56,953 nt of DNA, taken from Terriglobia bacterium. GTDB taxonomy: Bacteria > Acidobacteriota > Terriglobia > Terriglobales > Acidobacteriaceae. Below the pieces are notes generated by a model that worked only from the letters and a program-made list of their open reading frames with translations, ran no database searches and was not told where the DNA came from. A program made the translations under genes and the position numbers. The stretch is taken from assembly GCA_021324365.1 (NCBI GenBank), contig JAJPJE010000082.1:1-56953 (forward strand), read 5' to 3'. Positions 8,936 to 18,057 of the stretch are shown here, one piece after another; positions within the stretch are counted from its first letter, which is position 1, and every line of letters starts with the position of its first letter.

Positions 8936-9526
8936 CTACGGAGCTTCAATCAGTTCCATCTTGCCGTCTTTGGTGCGGTGCAGGACTTTCACCCGCCCCT
9001 CCGCGTCGCGGAAGACGAAGACATCGCGATCGCGGAACTCCGCTTCTTTCACCGCCTCTTCCAGCGTCATCGGACGCATGGCCACGGAATCGCTCGAAGT
9101 CACCACGTGTGCTTCCGTGATGCGTGCGGCGGCTGGAAAGGTATGCACGACAACCGGAATCGCGGTAGTGGCGCTGGTGCCCACGGCTACACGCATTTCA
9201 GGCAGGGGCGCTTCCCCCACCCATTTCTTTTTCGCCTGGCGCTTGATGTTGCGCGTGCGAGCGCGGTGTTTCACGATTTGGCGTTCGATCTTGTCCAGCG
9301 CCTCGCCCACGGCAAGGTTCATCTCGGTTGACTCGGCTAGTCCGACGACCGAGTTGCGGGCACTGACGGTGATTTCCGCTTTGCAGCGGTGCTTCTCGAC
9401 AGAAAGTATTACTTTGGATTCGAAATTATCTCCAAGAATGCGGGTGAGTTTCTTTAGGCCTAATTCGACCTGTTTGCGGATGTCAGGAGTGATTTCACAT
9501 TGCCTGCCGGTGTATTCCACGTTCAT
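8936..9526 (-). CDS. hpf: Long-form ribosome hibernation promoting factor
   Basis: The 196-residue protein begins MNVEYTGRQCEITPDIRKQV, the sigma-54 modulation protein/S30EA start, and has a second conserved domain in the last 60 residues (MRPMTLEEAVKEAEFRDRDV...VLHRTKDGKMELIE). Having both marks it as the long form, which in other bacteria makes 100S ribosome dimers alone in stationary phase. The gene follows rpoN with a 194-base gap, the context that gave the family its old name. The linker between the domains (about 100-130) is basic, then Ala/Thr/Val-rich. Start and length fit the family well. Confidence 0.95.
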   Translation of the reverse strand: MNVEYTGRQCEITPDIRKQVELGLKKLTRILGDNFESKVILSVEKHRCKAEITVSARNSVVGLAESTEMNLAVGEALDKIERQIVKHRARTRNIKRQAKKKWVGEAPLPEMRVAVGTSATTAIPVVVHTFPAAARITEAHVVTSSDSVAMRPMTLEEAVKEAEFRDRDVFVFRDAEGRVKVLHRTKDGKMELIEAP

Positions 9527-9720
9527 CGAACGTCCCCCTTCAAAACGGACCCTCGAATCTGGTTTCGACCGATGGGCCCCGTGGGTTCACCACCAACCAC
9601 TCGCTGTTCCGGGTGGTACTGCCTGGTCGACCTTCGCAACCACTCGCCGGCCAGGACAAACTCAGTGCGGCGTTCTCAACACTCTCTCGTCAGGTGGGGC
9701 GGGAGCACCCCAATACGCAT

Positions 9721-11553
9721 CTACGACTTTTTCACTCGTCGCTGATGCGTGCTGGGAATCTTCATGTCCTCCCGGTACTTCGCGACCGTGCGGCGAGTGA
9801 CCTGGATACCCTGCGACTGGAGGATGCGGGTGATCTGCTCGTCCGTTAACGGCCTGGTGGGATCTTCTTCGTCGATCAACTTCTTAACACGGCGCTTCAG
9901 GATCAGCAGCGACGTATTGCCGCCCTCTGGTCCCTGCACGCTTTCACTGAAGAAATAACGCAGCTCAAAGACGCCTTGCGCAGTATGCGCATATTTGTTG
10001 GCGACGGCCCGGCTCACCGTGGAAGGATGCACTCCGATCTCTTCCGCCACTTCTTTAATCATCATCGGCTTCAACTGATCGATGCCGTGATCCAGGAAAT
10101 CTCGCTGTCTCGCCACAATCGAGTAGCAGACCTTGAGGATCGTCTGCTTGCGCTGCTCAATGTTCTTGATCAGCTGAATAGCTGATTTATACCTCTCTTT
10201 GACGTAGGAACGCACATCTTTTTCTGCCGCGTCCCTGTTCATTAAACGTTTGTAACTGGTATTTAATCTGAGCTGGGGAACATCATCATCGTTCAGCAGG
10301 ACTAGATACTCATCGCCCTGCTTGACGAAAGCGACATCAGGCTCGATCAGCCGCGGCTCTTCGATGTTGTAGCGCAGCCCGGGCTTGGGATCGAGCGTGC
10401 GCACGTAATCCATGGCCGCCTCGACTGCTTCTACCGGACGCCCGATGGCCTTGGCCACTTCCTTCATCTGCTTGTTCTGGATGAGCCGCAGATGATCGCT
10501 GACGATCGCAATCGCATCGTCCAGCGTCTGCATGAAGCCGTTGGTTTCGCCTGCTTGCTGCTTAATGCGCTTGTGATAGTTCAACTGCTCGAGCAAACAT
10601 CCGCGCAGGTCCGGGCACGCAACACCCACCGGATCCATCTGGCGGATCAGCTTCAGGGCTTCCTGCAGATCTTCACGGCTGAAAAGAGAGATTTCGGCGG
10701 AAGCAATCTCCGCCGAAGTGGTTGCTTTTGCAGCTGCGATCTGCTCCTGTACCACCGGTTGCTCTTGCAGGTGTTCAACGACGTCCGGGGGATGCTCTGC
10801 AACTGCTACGGCATGGCCTTCAAATTCACGCTCGAGTTCCGTGCTTACTGCTTCCTCTATCGGCTGAAAATCCGGAAGTCCCAGTTCGGCTCCCGCGCGT
10901 TCGGCGAGTTCGCCGTCATCGACTATCAGCGGCGCCGGTTCGGACGAGGCGTCGGGAGTCTCACCTGCATTATGTTTTGTGCTGGCCTGCGGAACCGAAA
11001 TTGGTGCGTTCGGATTCGCCTGCAGCATTAGTTCATCTTCCGTCGCGGTGAGATAGCCCTCTTCGTTCAGGTTGCCAATGACCAACTCCGCAGCCATGCG
11101 CACGCCATCGCTGACGGGACTGGCGCCCAACTGCCACATGAGGTGATCGGTCAAGGTCCCGGGCTTTGATAAGAAGTTTTCAAACGAAGGTTTTTCTACG
11201 GATTCAATCTCAGAATTCGTGCGGTACCCGGGATCGAGGTATTCCTGGAAAAATGACCCGAAATCGATTTCCTCGAAGGGATCCGACTTCTTCGTGAAAT
11301 CTGGGTTGGTTTCTTCAGCGGCGGTGGTCTGTGCCTGGCGGTCGCGCTCTTCTTCATTGCGAGCCACGTCGTCGATCAAGGGAACGGTTGGGTCCAGTTC
11401 TTCGAGAACCGGATTCTCGACCATCTCGGCGTTGATCATGTCCTTGAGCTCAAGCTTATTGAGTGCCAGAACGCTGACCATCTGCACCAGACCCGGTGTG
11501 AGGATCTGCTTCTGGCTGACTTTAAGACTGAGCTTGTGCTGAAGAAGTACCAT
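9721..11553 (-). CDS. rpoN: RNA polymerase sigma-54 factor with internal insertion
   Basis: Sigma-54 recruits RNA polymerase to -24/-12 promoters and needs AAA+ activators to open them. The N-terminal region I is clear (LSLKVSQKQILTPGLVQMVS), the core-binding and helix-turn-helix regions follow (EVAEEIGVHPSTVSRAVANK), and the RpoN box TRRTVAKYRE is at about residues 588-597. At 610 residues it is over 100 longer than E. coli RpoN; the excess is mainly an acidic, Ala/Glu/Pro-rich stretch around residues 185-290 that splits the region after the N-terminal glutamine-rich part. It is downstream of lptB (71 bases) and upstream of hpf. Confidence 0.95.
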   Translation of the reverse strand: MVLLQHKLSLKVSQKQILTPGLVQMVSVLALNKLELKDMINAEMVENPVLEELDPTVPLIDDVARNEEERDRQAQTTAAEETNPDFTKKSDPFEEIDFGSFFQEYLDPGYRTNSEIESVEKPSFENFLSKPGTLTDHLMWQLGASPVSDGVRMAAELVIGNLNEEGYLTATEDELMLQANPNAPISVPQASTKHNAGETPDASSEPAPLIVDDGELAERAGAELGLPDFQPIEEAVSTELEREFEGHAVAVAEHPPDVVEHLQEQPVVQEQIAAAKATTSAEIASAEISLFSREDLQEALKLIRQMDPVGVACPDLRGCLLEQLNYHKRIKQQAGETNGFMQTLDDAIAIVSDHLRLIQNKQMKEVAKAIGRPVEAVEAAMDYVRTLDPKPGLRYNIEEPRLIEPDVAFVKQGDEYLVLLNDDDVPQLRLNTSYKRLMNRDAAEKDVRSYVKERYKSAIQLIKNIEQRKQTILKVCYSIVARQRDFLDHGIDQLKPMMIKEVAEEIGVHPSTVSRAVANKYAHTAQGVFELRYFFSESVQGPEGGNTSLLILKRRVKKLIDEEDPTRPLTDEQITRILQSQGIQVTRRTVAKYREDMKIPSTHQRRVKKS

Positions 11554-11624
11554 CGTGACCCGTTGCCCCTAAACTTTCCTGCACGAGCAACCCGGGAATG
11601 CAGCGGCAACGCCGCAGCTAGACG

Positions 11625-12353
11625 CTAGACGAGCGAGAAGCTTTCACCCAGATAGACGCGCTTTACTTCCGGATCGTTGCCGAGTTCCTCGGGAGTCCCC
11701 GCCCGGAAGATCCGCCCTTCGTTAATGATGTACGCGCGGTTGGTAACCGAAAGCGTTTCCCGCACGTTGTGATCTGTTATCAGAACTCCAATGCCGCTGT
11801 TCTTCAGATCGAAGATTATCTTCTGCAAGTCCAGCACAGCAATCGGGTCGATGCCCGAGAACGGCTCGTCCAGCAGAATGAAAGTCGGAGATATGCACAG
11901 GGCTCGCCCGATCTCAACCCTTCGCCGCTCACCACCGGAGAGCGCATATGCGCGATTTTTCCGGATATGCGCCAACCCTAGCTGCTCAATCAGGGTTTCC
12001 ATCCGTTCCCGGCGCTCATGCCAGGAGATCCGCTGAGCTTCGAGCACCGCGAGGATGTTCTCCTCAACCGTAAGCTTCCGAAACACCGATGGCTCCTGCG
12101 GAAGGTAGCTGATCCCATGATTGCGGGCCCGCAGATACATCGGAACATCAGTGATATCGGTTTTGTCGATCAGAACACGTCCCGTATCGGGAGGCGTCAG
12201 ACCGACAATCATATAGAAGGAAGTCGTCTTACCTGCCCCGTTTGGACCGAGTAATCCGACCACCTCACCCTGATTTACATGCAGACTTACCCCGTTTACT
12301 ACCCGGCGGCCACGGTAACTCTTACCGATTTCGTCCGTTGCCAATGTCTGCAT
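11625..12353 (-). CDS. lptB: LptB, ATPase of the lipopolysaccharide exporter
   Basis: The 242-residue ATPase carries Walker [10 protein letters not shown] near residue 35, signature [15 protein letters not shown] and Walker [14 protein letters not shown], the closing sequence typical of LptB. In the family LptB dimers power LptF/G in the inner membrane to pull LPS out and pass it to LptC and LptA. Its ATG follows immediately after the TAG of the upstream LptC/A-like gene, so the two are surely cotranslated. No lptF or lptG is in the window. The next gene is rpoN, as in many proteobacteria. Confidence 0.95.
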   Translation of the reverse strand: MQTLATDEIGKSYRGRRVVNGVSLHVNQGEVVGLLGPNGAGKTTSFYMIVGLTPPDTGRVLIDKTDITDVPMYLRARNHGISYLPQEPSVFRKLTVEENILAVLEAQRISWHERRERMETLIEQLGLAHIRKNRAYALSGGERRRVEIGRALCISPTFILLDEPFSGIDPIAVLDLQKIIFDLKNSGIGVLITDHNVRETLSVTNRAYIINEGRIFRAGTPEELGNDPEVKRVYLGESFSLV

Positions 12354-14699
12354 CTACTTGATAACTCTCGCTTTTGTCACACTTGGGGAGGTGTTTCCCC
12401 CTTCCACGAGCACCCTATCATCGTGACTGTAGAAAGTCAACGAATCGCCGGTAACTTGACCGTGTTCGGCATCAAAAATGCTAGGCGGACCACCAGTCAA
12501 GGTAAACTTTCCCGAAGCGGCCGTGTAGACAAGCTTGTCGCCAGTGCCCCGCCGGTTCGGTTGCTGCAGCACAATATTTCCTTCGCAGACAATTCGATCA
12601 AGCTGGCTGGCTTCAGTCTGAGTGGCTGGCTGCTGCTGATCGCGGGCTCTGAGGTAAACGTCGACCGTGTTGGCGGTCATCGTGCCGTCTGAGCTGTGCA
12701 GGATCACGCCACCCTCGAAGCGCGCACGCCGTTGTGCGTCGATGTACGTCAGCCGTGAGGCGGTTACATTGACCGGAGTCTCTTTGCCATGCTGTCCCTG
12801 CTGCAGAAACACCGTGGAGACTCGCTGGCCTCCCGTGCCCTGTGCCACCACCGAGCGGTTGTTTCGGTCAAAATCGATGACCGGGGCTTCGACAATATTT
12901 GCACCCTGCCATAACCGGGCCCCACCGCTATAGTGAGCCGTGCCGCTAGCTCGTTTCGCGACCATCTGCGCGGCGGTAACGTGAATGGGATCAGCTGTCG
13001 CGAGCATAGCGCCATTCGGTTGCGCCTTGAGCTCCGAATAAGTCGTCTTTACCTCGCCATCGCCAAACGCATCGCCCGTCTTACGATTGATACGGATGCG
13101 GTCGGCAGTCGAAGTCATACCGTCATCCAGGATGTGTGGATCACCCGTGAGCATAAGCAACTCGTCCGCAGGGGTGTAGCTGGCCCTCCACGCCCATGCT
13201 TCCCGCGATCCATTTGGCTGCGGCTCGACGAAATGAAAGCTTCCTTCCTGAACGATGCTGCTCAGCCCACCCGCCGGATTCATCGTTACCGTCAGGTTGG
13301 TACTGGTTGTCGTACGCTGCGGCTGGCCCGGTGTATCCGACACCATCTTGGAATTTGACGAACCATAAAGCGTGCTTAGTTTGCCCTGCTGATCGAAGCG
13401 GGCGATGAACTTGTCTGCGGTGATGGTTGTTGTAGTGCGAGCATTCAGATCGGTGGGAGTGTCGCTTGTCTTTGCAGAGGCGAGCTCGGTGTGCGGCGGC
13501 AGATCTGCTTTCGTCCCAAGAGGGGAGCCCGCGTCAGAGGGGAGCAATCGAATTTTTCCGGCACCCAGTGTCTCGGCACGTTCGAGCCCGTGGCCGTCAG
13601 TTCGCGCGATGAAGTCAACGGCATTTGCGGTGAGTTCGGTGGTCTGGCCGCCGGATTTAGCTGGGATTTGTATCAGCCGAACGTTTTCGACTGCATGTAC
13701 TTTCGTGATCGCGCTGTTACGGCCGAAGTCCAGAATCACGCGCTCGGCATTGCCATGCAGATTCTGTGCGCCCTTCGCATCTACGTCGACGCCGCCGGTG
13801 AGAACTGCGGATTTCACCTGATTCTTGGCGTCGAGCGAAACATCAGCATGTGGCGCTTGCGCAATTGCCTGCGATTGACCAGTTGTACTGGCCACCACAT
13901 GACCGTCCGCCGTCAGCCCTTGAAGAGTATTGTCATCCCGTAGTAGTGCTGTCACAGTGTCAGCTGTCACGGAGGTATCGCCATTGCGAATGCGTGCATC
14001 CTCCAGAACCACGCGATTCGGATTCTTGGTGATTGTGCCGTGCTTCGCATCGAGGATCTGTTTTTCCGGTCCCGAGCCTTGCAGATGGATATTGGAGCCC
14101 AGGGTGAGCGTGGCAGCTTTGGAATCGTAGGTAGCACCCAGGGCCGTGCCGCTCACCTGCGGAATGCGAAATTCGATGAGCTCTTTCGTGCTTGCAATTC
14201 CGGTATTGCGGTTGAAAACCAGACCACTGGTTTTCAAGTGGATCGGATTTTTCAGCTCCGTAGGAGGTGTGAGGTCGGGACGAGTAGCTCCTTGCTCATT
14301 CGCTTCCAGATCAATGTGCACTTCGCCCGCGGCTGTAACATTTCCGGAACTCGGGTCGTACTCGAATTGCGATCCGTAAATCTGGTCAAAGCGATTGGAT
14401 TCGCGCCCGTACACGACAATGCTGACGTCATGCAGTTCGGCTCGGCCGCCGCCCTTGTACTGAACCGCCTTGGACGCCTTGATGGTAAAAAGCGTGTGCC
14501 CGCCTTCGGACTTCGAAAGCGAGAAGCCTTCCGTACTCTGTTGAATGTCGACACCGAGCTTACTCGGCAAGCCTTTTAAGACGTTGCGAACGCGATAGCG
14601 CCCGTAGACATAGAAGCCGCTCAGCACGATCAACAGTAAGACCGCTGCGGAGACAATCCACGCCCTGAGCCGGCGGATGAGGGAAGGCATTCCATTCAA
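12354..14699 (-). CDS. LptC/LptA-like LPS transport protein (large fused form)
   Basis: A single N-terminal membrane anchor (about residues 12-32, VSAAVLLLIVLSGFYVYG) is followed by an LptC-like region (FTIKASKAVQYKGGGRAELH) and then a long stretch of repeated OstA/LptA-type beta-jellyroll segments such as TVTALLRDDNTLQGLTADGH and ANTVDVYLRARDQQ. At 781 residues it is far longer than LptC (about 190) or LptA (about 180), so one protein may supply both the membrane-anchored and bridging parts of the periplasmic LPS bridge. It abuts lptB. Fused LptC/OstA proteins are known outside proteobacteria; the exact domain count here needs structural modelling. Confidence 0.82.
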   Translation of the reverse strand: MNGMPSLIRRLRAWIVSAAVLLLIVLSGFYVYGRYRVRNVLKGLPSKLGVDIQQSTEGFSLSKSEGGHTLFTIKASKAVQYKGGGRAELHDVSIVVYGRESNRFDQIYGSQFEYDPSSGNVTAAGEVHIDLEANEQGATRPDLTPPTELKNPIHLKTSGLVFNRNTGIASTKELIEFRIPQVSGTALGATYDSKAATLTLGSNIHLQGSGPEKQILDAKHGTITKNPNRVVLEDARIRNGDTSVTADTVTALLRDDNTLQGLTADGHVVASTTGQSQAIAQAPHADVSLDAKNQVKSAVLTGGVDVDAKGAQNLHGNAERVILDFGRNSAITKVHAVENVRLIQIPAKSGGQTTELTANAVDFIARTDGHGLERAETLGAGKIRLLPSDAGSPLGTKADLPPHTELASAKTSDTPTDLNARTTTTITADKFIARFDQQGKLSTLYGSSNSKMVSDTPGQPQRTTTSTNLTVTMNPAGGLSSIVQEGSFHFVEPQPNGSREAWAWRASYTPADELLMLTGDPHILDDGMTSTADRIRINRKTGDAFGDGEVKTTYSELKAQPNGAMLATADPIHVTAAQMVAKRASGTAHYSGGARLWQGANIVEAPVIDFDRNNRSVVAQGTGGQRVSTVFLQQGQHGKETPVNVTASRLTYIDAQRRARFEGGVILHSSDGTMTANTVDVYLRARDQQQPATQTEASQLDRIVCEGNIVLQQPNRRGTGDKLVYTAASGKFTLTGGPPSIFDAEHGQVTGDSLTFYSHDDRVLVEGGNTSPSVTKARVIK

Positions 14700-14715
14700 T
14701 TTTACGCGAAGAAAC

Positions 14716-15552
14716 TTACTGCGAGCTGTCGCTCATCGGTCGAGATAGCTGATGAAAGAGATTGAAATCATGCCCGCTATGCTTCGGGTTGTGGCCCCAG
14801 GTCCAATAGAGCGCAAAGTAGGTGTAGAGCTCGCCCTGACCAGCGAAACTGTGCCCGGCGGCGAACAGAAGCTGAAAGCCTTCTTTGACGGTGTAATAGC
14901 CGCCAACGTCCTGCATGACTGATGAGCGAGTACTGGTTGCCGCAGCGCCTTCGGCGCCATGGCCATATGTCTCCGTGCCTAACACAAGGTTTTTTGTGAC
15001 TTGGCGCTGCACCAGCCACCCGGCAAAAGGATAGTTGTTGAAGCCGGGTGCATTGGCGATAACCTCACCGGCGCCACCATAAGTCGTCCAGGGTCCCCAG
15101 CTTTTCTGCGCCCACAGTGGCAACCGGTACCAGGTTGCACCCACTCCCAGGCCGCGCGAGGCGTTGCCACTCGGCAACTCGACAAACGGGAAGGTTCCAA
15201 TCTCCGGGCGATGTTTTGTTTCTTTGACGAAGCGATATTTCGCCCCCACTTCAGTGTCCCCGTATCCGAAGTTAGTCGGACCGTTATTGGGTGCGAAGCT
15301 GGTAACCATGGGCAAAATAATATGGAGTTGCAGATTGGGCGCAGCACCCCAGTTCATCTCATACGCGGGAAATTCTAAGCCTGTGCCACCAGCCTTGGTG
15401 CCATCGGAGAGTTCGAACGCATAGGCTTCGAAATGTCCATAGGGAACAGGATCAGGGTCGTCGGTCTGAAATGGAGGACCGGCAAACAGCCACTGTGTGC
15501 TCGCCAGGAAAAACGTCAGGATGCACGCCAGAGAGGAGGCCCGCCTACTCAT
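14716..15552 (-). CDS. Secreted beta-barrel-type outer membrane protein
   Basis: The start chosen is MSRRASSLACILTFFLASTQ, a signal peptide, because that ATG lies inside the stop region of the upstream anti-sigma gene (ATGAGTAG, 8-base overlap); an upstream in-frame start would add 18 residues. The mature protein begins GPPFQTDDPDPVPYGHFEAY and alternates polar and hydrophobic residues in a way that suits a transmembrane beta barrel, with YGDTEVGAKYRF similar to the outer-membrane 'transporter/MetA-pathway' family. The substrate is unknown. Translational coupling with the anti-sigma factor suggests it belongs to that regulon or is its sensor or target. Confidence 0.7.
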   Translation of the reverse strand: MSRRASSLACILTFFLASTQWLFAGPPFQTDDPDPVPYGHFEAYAFELSDGTKAGGTGLEFPAYEMNWGAAPNLQLHIILPMVTSFAPNNGPTNFGYGDTEVGAKYRFVKETKHRPEIGTFPFVELPSGNASRGLGVGATWYRLPLWAQKSWGPWTTYGGAGEVIANAPGFNNYPFAGWLVQRQVTKNLVLGTETYGHGAEGAAATSTRSSVMQDVGGYYTVKEGFQLLFAAGHSFAGQGELYTYFALYWTWGHNPKHSGHDFNLFHQLSRPMSDSSQ

Positions 15553-16945
15553 TCGCTGCAGACCAGCTGTTTCCGCTATCAACAGAAGTCCAAGTTTCAC
15601 CGGCACTGGTTTTGATTACCACCATCGTTGGAGATGATAGCTGAATCGACTGGATGTTACCGCGCGGCGAGCGCCCGGATGAGTTCGGCACGACCTTCTT
15701 CCATGTCTGGCCGTAGTCAGAGGATCGCCATAGAGTGCCGTCATCTCCTCCGGCCCAGACAGCCGAACCGGCTGCGGCAACCGCTCGGAAATTTGAAATC
15801 TCTCCCAGTGACGTCCGCCAGCTTCGCCCGCTATCGAAAGACTGCTGCAATTCGCCCGCTTGGGTGACGCGCCACTTGGTGGAGAAGTTGGCGGATTTGC
15901 GAAGGGTTGAATCGACTTCGCTATTTTGATTCGGCCCCATCGTAAGCTGGCTCTGAGTTGTGCCGGCGGCGGGAAGCTGTTCGTCGTCGACTGGAGCGCG
16001 TTGCAGGATACGCTCATTGGAGGCGGCAGACTTTGCGGGCCCCTGCGCCACTTGTGCAGCAGGGGCAAGATCCGAACCTGACCGCCGGCTATAGGTCATT
16101 GCAGGTTGTGGCGCTGGAGTTGCAGCCGACGCCGCAGGCGCGACTGCCACCAGTTCAGTTGCGCTTTTCTCCGCAGGTCGCACTGGCTGGACGTTTGCTC
16201 CGTTTACGGCGACGTCCGATTGCTTCGTGGGCTCGTTAGCGGCAGCACTTTTCTTGGCAGGTCCGCTTGTTGCGACAGCCGAGAGCGGGACCACGGAGCG
16301 GCCCAATATGGGCAACTGTCGGATATCGGACGCGTCTTTCTTCTTTTCGTTGTCCGCCTTCTCGCCATTATCCGCGGCAGCCGAATCCAAGTTTGCTTGC
16401 GGTGAAATCTTGCTGGGAGCATCCCCGGTGTCCTGACGGGCAACATCGCGCGTGGATTTCAGAGCGTTCTCAGTAGCAACGCTTGGCGCCGCAACGACCC
16501 TGTCGGAGCGCGGTGTCGAACTGGCGGCCCCAGCTTTCGACTCATCCTGCTGCTGTACGATCTGCGGTAGCGTCTCCGAACCGGCAGCGAGCTGTTGCTT
16601 TTCAACTTCCCGGCGATCCAGCCATACGGCGCTGAGCACTACCGCAGCCGTTGCTGCAACCGCGGTCCAGCGCAGTGGTCCCCAGGACCAGAACGATTTC
16701 TTGGCGACTGCAGCAGGCCTTGTAGTCAAGGGGGCTTCCGGCGCCGCGACCCCGGCCAGCGCTGCCGCTTCGCGACAGTCCGCGCACCGCGACAGATGAG
16801 CGAGGACTTGTTCCCGCTCTCGCGGTGTGACCGCCTGTTCGAGGAACGCGTTCAGAAGGTCAGCGTCCGGATGCGATTCAACTCCTGCGCGCTGCTCTGT
16901 TTGCAACTTCAGCCGTGCGAGTTTGGGTATCTCTGCCAACTTCAA
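15545..16945 (-). CDS. Anti-sigma factor with Ycf48/BNR-like C-terminal domain
   Basis: Residues 25-60 form a zinc-type anti-sigma domain with His50, Cys54 and Cys57 (HLSRCADC). One membrane segment lies at about 92-109 (WTAVAATAAVVLSAVWL). A long low-complexity Ala/Pro/Ser-rich stretch (115-350) follows, and the last 110 residues show beta-propeller type repeats (GGDDGTLWRSSDYGQTWKKV, ETWTSVDSGNSWS) like the Ycf48/BNR family. The predicted layout is a cytoplasmic sigma-binding end, a membrane anchor and a periplasmic sensor of unknown ligand. The sigma factor gene is 61 bases upstream and the outer membrane protein gene overlaps downstream. Confidence 0.82.
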   Translation of the reverse strand: MKLAEIPKLARLKLQTEQRAGVESHPDADLLNAFLEQAVTPREREQVLAHLSRCADCREAAALAGVAAPEAPLTTRPAAVAKKSFWSWGPLRWTAVAATAAVVLSAVWLDRREVEKQQLAAGSETLPQIVQQQDESKAGAASSTPRSDRVVAAPSVATENALKSTRDVARQDTGDAPSKISPQANLDSAAADNGEKADNEKKKDASDIRQLPILGRSVVPLSAVATSGPAKKSAAANEPTKQSDVAVNGANVQPVRPAEKSATELVAVAPAASAATPAPQPAMTYSRRSGSDLAPAAQVAQGPAKSAASNERILQRAPVDDEQLPAAGTTQSQLTMGPNQNSEVDSTLRKSANFSTKWRVTQAGELQQSFDSGRSWRTSLGEISNFRAVAAAGSAVWAGGDDGTLWRSSDYGQTWKKVVPNSSGRSPRGNIQSIQLSSPTMVVIKTSAGETWTSVDSGNSWSAANE

Positions 16946-17006
16946 TGTCCCTGCCCAGTTCTGATCTGGCTGGCTGCCCTGTGCTCCAGCCGAGTGCTGT
17001 TTTCGC

Positions 17007-17951
17007 CTAACCTGAAGTCCTCTGTTTCTGGAACGTCGAGCCCGGCGTTTCTTGCGTCAGCCTGCTCCGGACATTTACCTGCAGATCCCGAACATCGGTT
17101 TCCAAGGCCTCGGCCGCCTGCCGCTTGCTCATCCCGCGGTTAACCAGGCCGTCTAAAAGGGTTTGGCGGAGACGCTTGGTGATCCGTTCCAGCTTTCGGC
17201 TCGCAGTCGCCTCGTGGAACCCCAGCATGCGCCCAATTTCCGCCAGCCTTCGTCCGTCCAGATAATAGGCTGCAAGAATAGTGCGTTCTTCTTCCGGCAT
17301 TTCTCGAAAAGCTTCATCCAAGGCCTCGTTTAGGCGCACATCCACTGGAAGCTGCGGCTCGGGACTCGGAGCTTCAAAGCTGGTCCCCTCCTCTTCCTTT
17401 TCTTCCAGGCTCACCAGCCGTTTCTGTGAACGGTAGCGGTTGATGTACTCCTGCGCGAGCACGGTTCGCAGCCAGCCGTCCAGCGATCCGCGCCCCCCGT
17501 AAGACGCCAGCTTGGATGCACGTGCGCCGTCGCGCTCATTGAGTCCATAGAGCTCGGCGTAAAGAGAATCGGCCAGTTCGCGGCCGCGAGAATCATCGCC
17601 AGCGATCGAGCGTCCAGCGTCGTAGAGCTTTTCGCGAAAACGACTGAGGAATACTTCCCAGGCTTTTTCCTGTCCAGCAGCGCATGCCCGCGCTAACGCC
17701 AGATCTGCAATACGGAGATTCCGGTACAACTCGCTGGCCTGCTCAACCCCGGCATCAGCGGGCAGATACTTCTCCCCAATCTGCAACAGGACGGCACGGA
17801 AAGCCTCTCGCCCCAGGCCCAGCACTTCCGCCCCACTGGCGCGGTATAGAGCGTCAAACTGACTTTCCAGCGCGGATATCCACTGCCGCCGAGGCACGAC
17901 TTGGGTACTACCGCTCATCCGATTGGCAGGATCGTACATCTTCTGGTGCAA
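17007..17951 (-). CDS. Sigma-70 family (ECF-like) RNA polymerase sigma factor
   Basis: The 314-residue protein carries a sigma region 2 (ACAAGQEKAWEVFLSRFREK ... GWLRTVLAQEYINRYRSQK) and a region 4 helix-turn-helix (MPEEERTILAAYYLDGRRLA, IGRMLGFHEATASRKLERIT). An N-terminal extension of about 80 residues and a C-terminal tail of about 50 make it longer than ordinary ECF factors (about 190). The paired anti-sigma factor gene is next. The start is uncertain: the reported start is a TTG, and in-frame ATGs at 17939 and 17915 are equally possible. A secreted ARPP-1-like gene is divergent, so the 106-base gap may hold promoters for both. Confidence 0.83.
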   Translation of the reverse strand: MHQKMYDPANRMSGSTQVVPRRQWISALESQFDALYRASGAEVLGLGREAFRAVLLQIGEKYLPADAGVEQASELYRNLRIADLALARACAAGQEKAWEVFLSRFREKLYDAGRSIAGDDSRGRELADSLYAELYGLNERDGARASKLASYGGRGSLDGWLRTVLAQEYINRYRSQKRLVSLEEKEEEGTSFEAPSPEPQLPVDVRLNEALDEAFREMPEEERTILAAYYLDGRRLAEIGRMLGFHEATASRKLERITKRLRQTLLDGLVNRGMSKRQAAEALETDVRDLQVNVRSRLTQETPGSTFQKQRTSG

Positions 17952-18057
17952 GAAGGGCAGTACCTGCCGTTCTCCTTTCGCAAGCAGAGTTCTCCCGCCT
18001 GATCAAGGTCTTTGGAGGGTGCCTTCACCAGGTGCAGAGCCACCCGGAGGAACAAAC

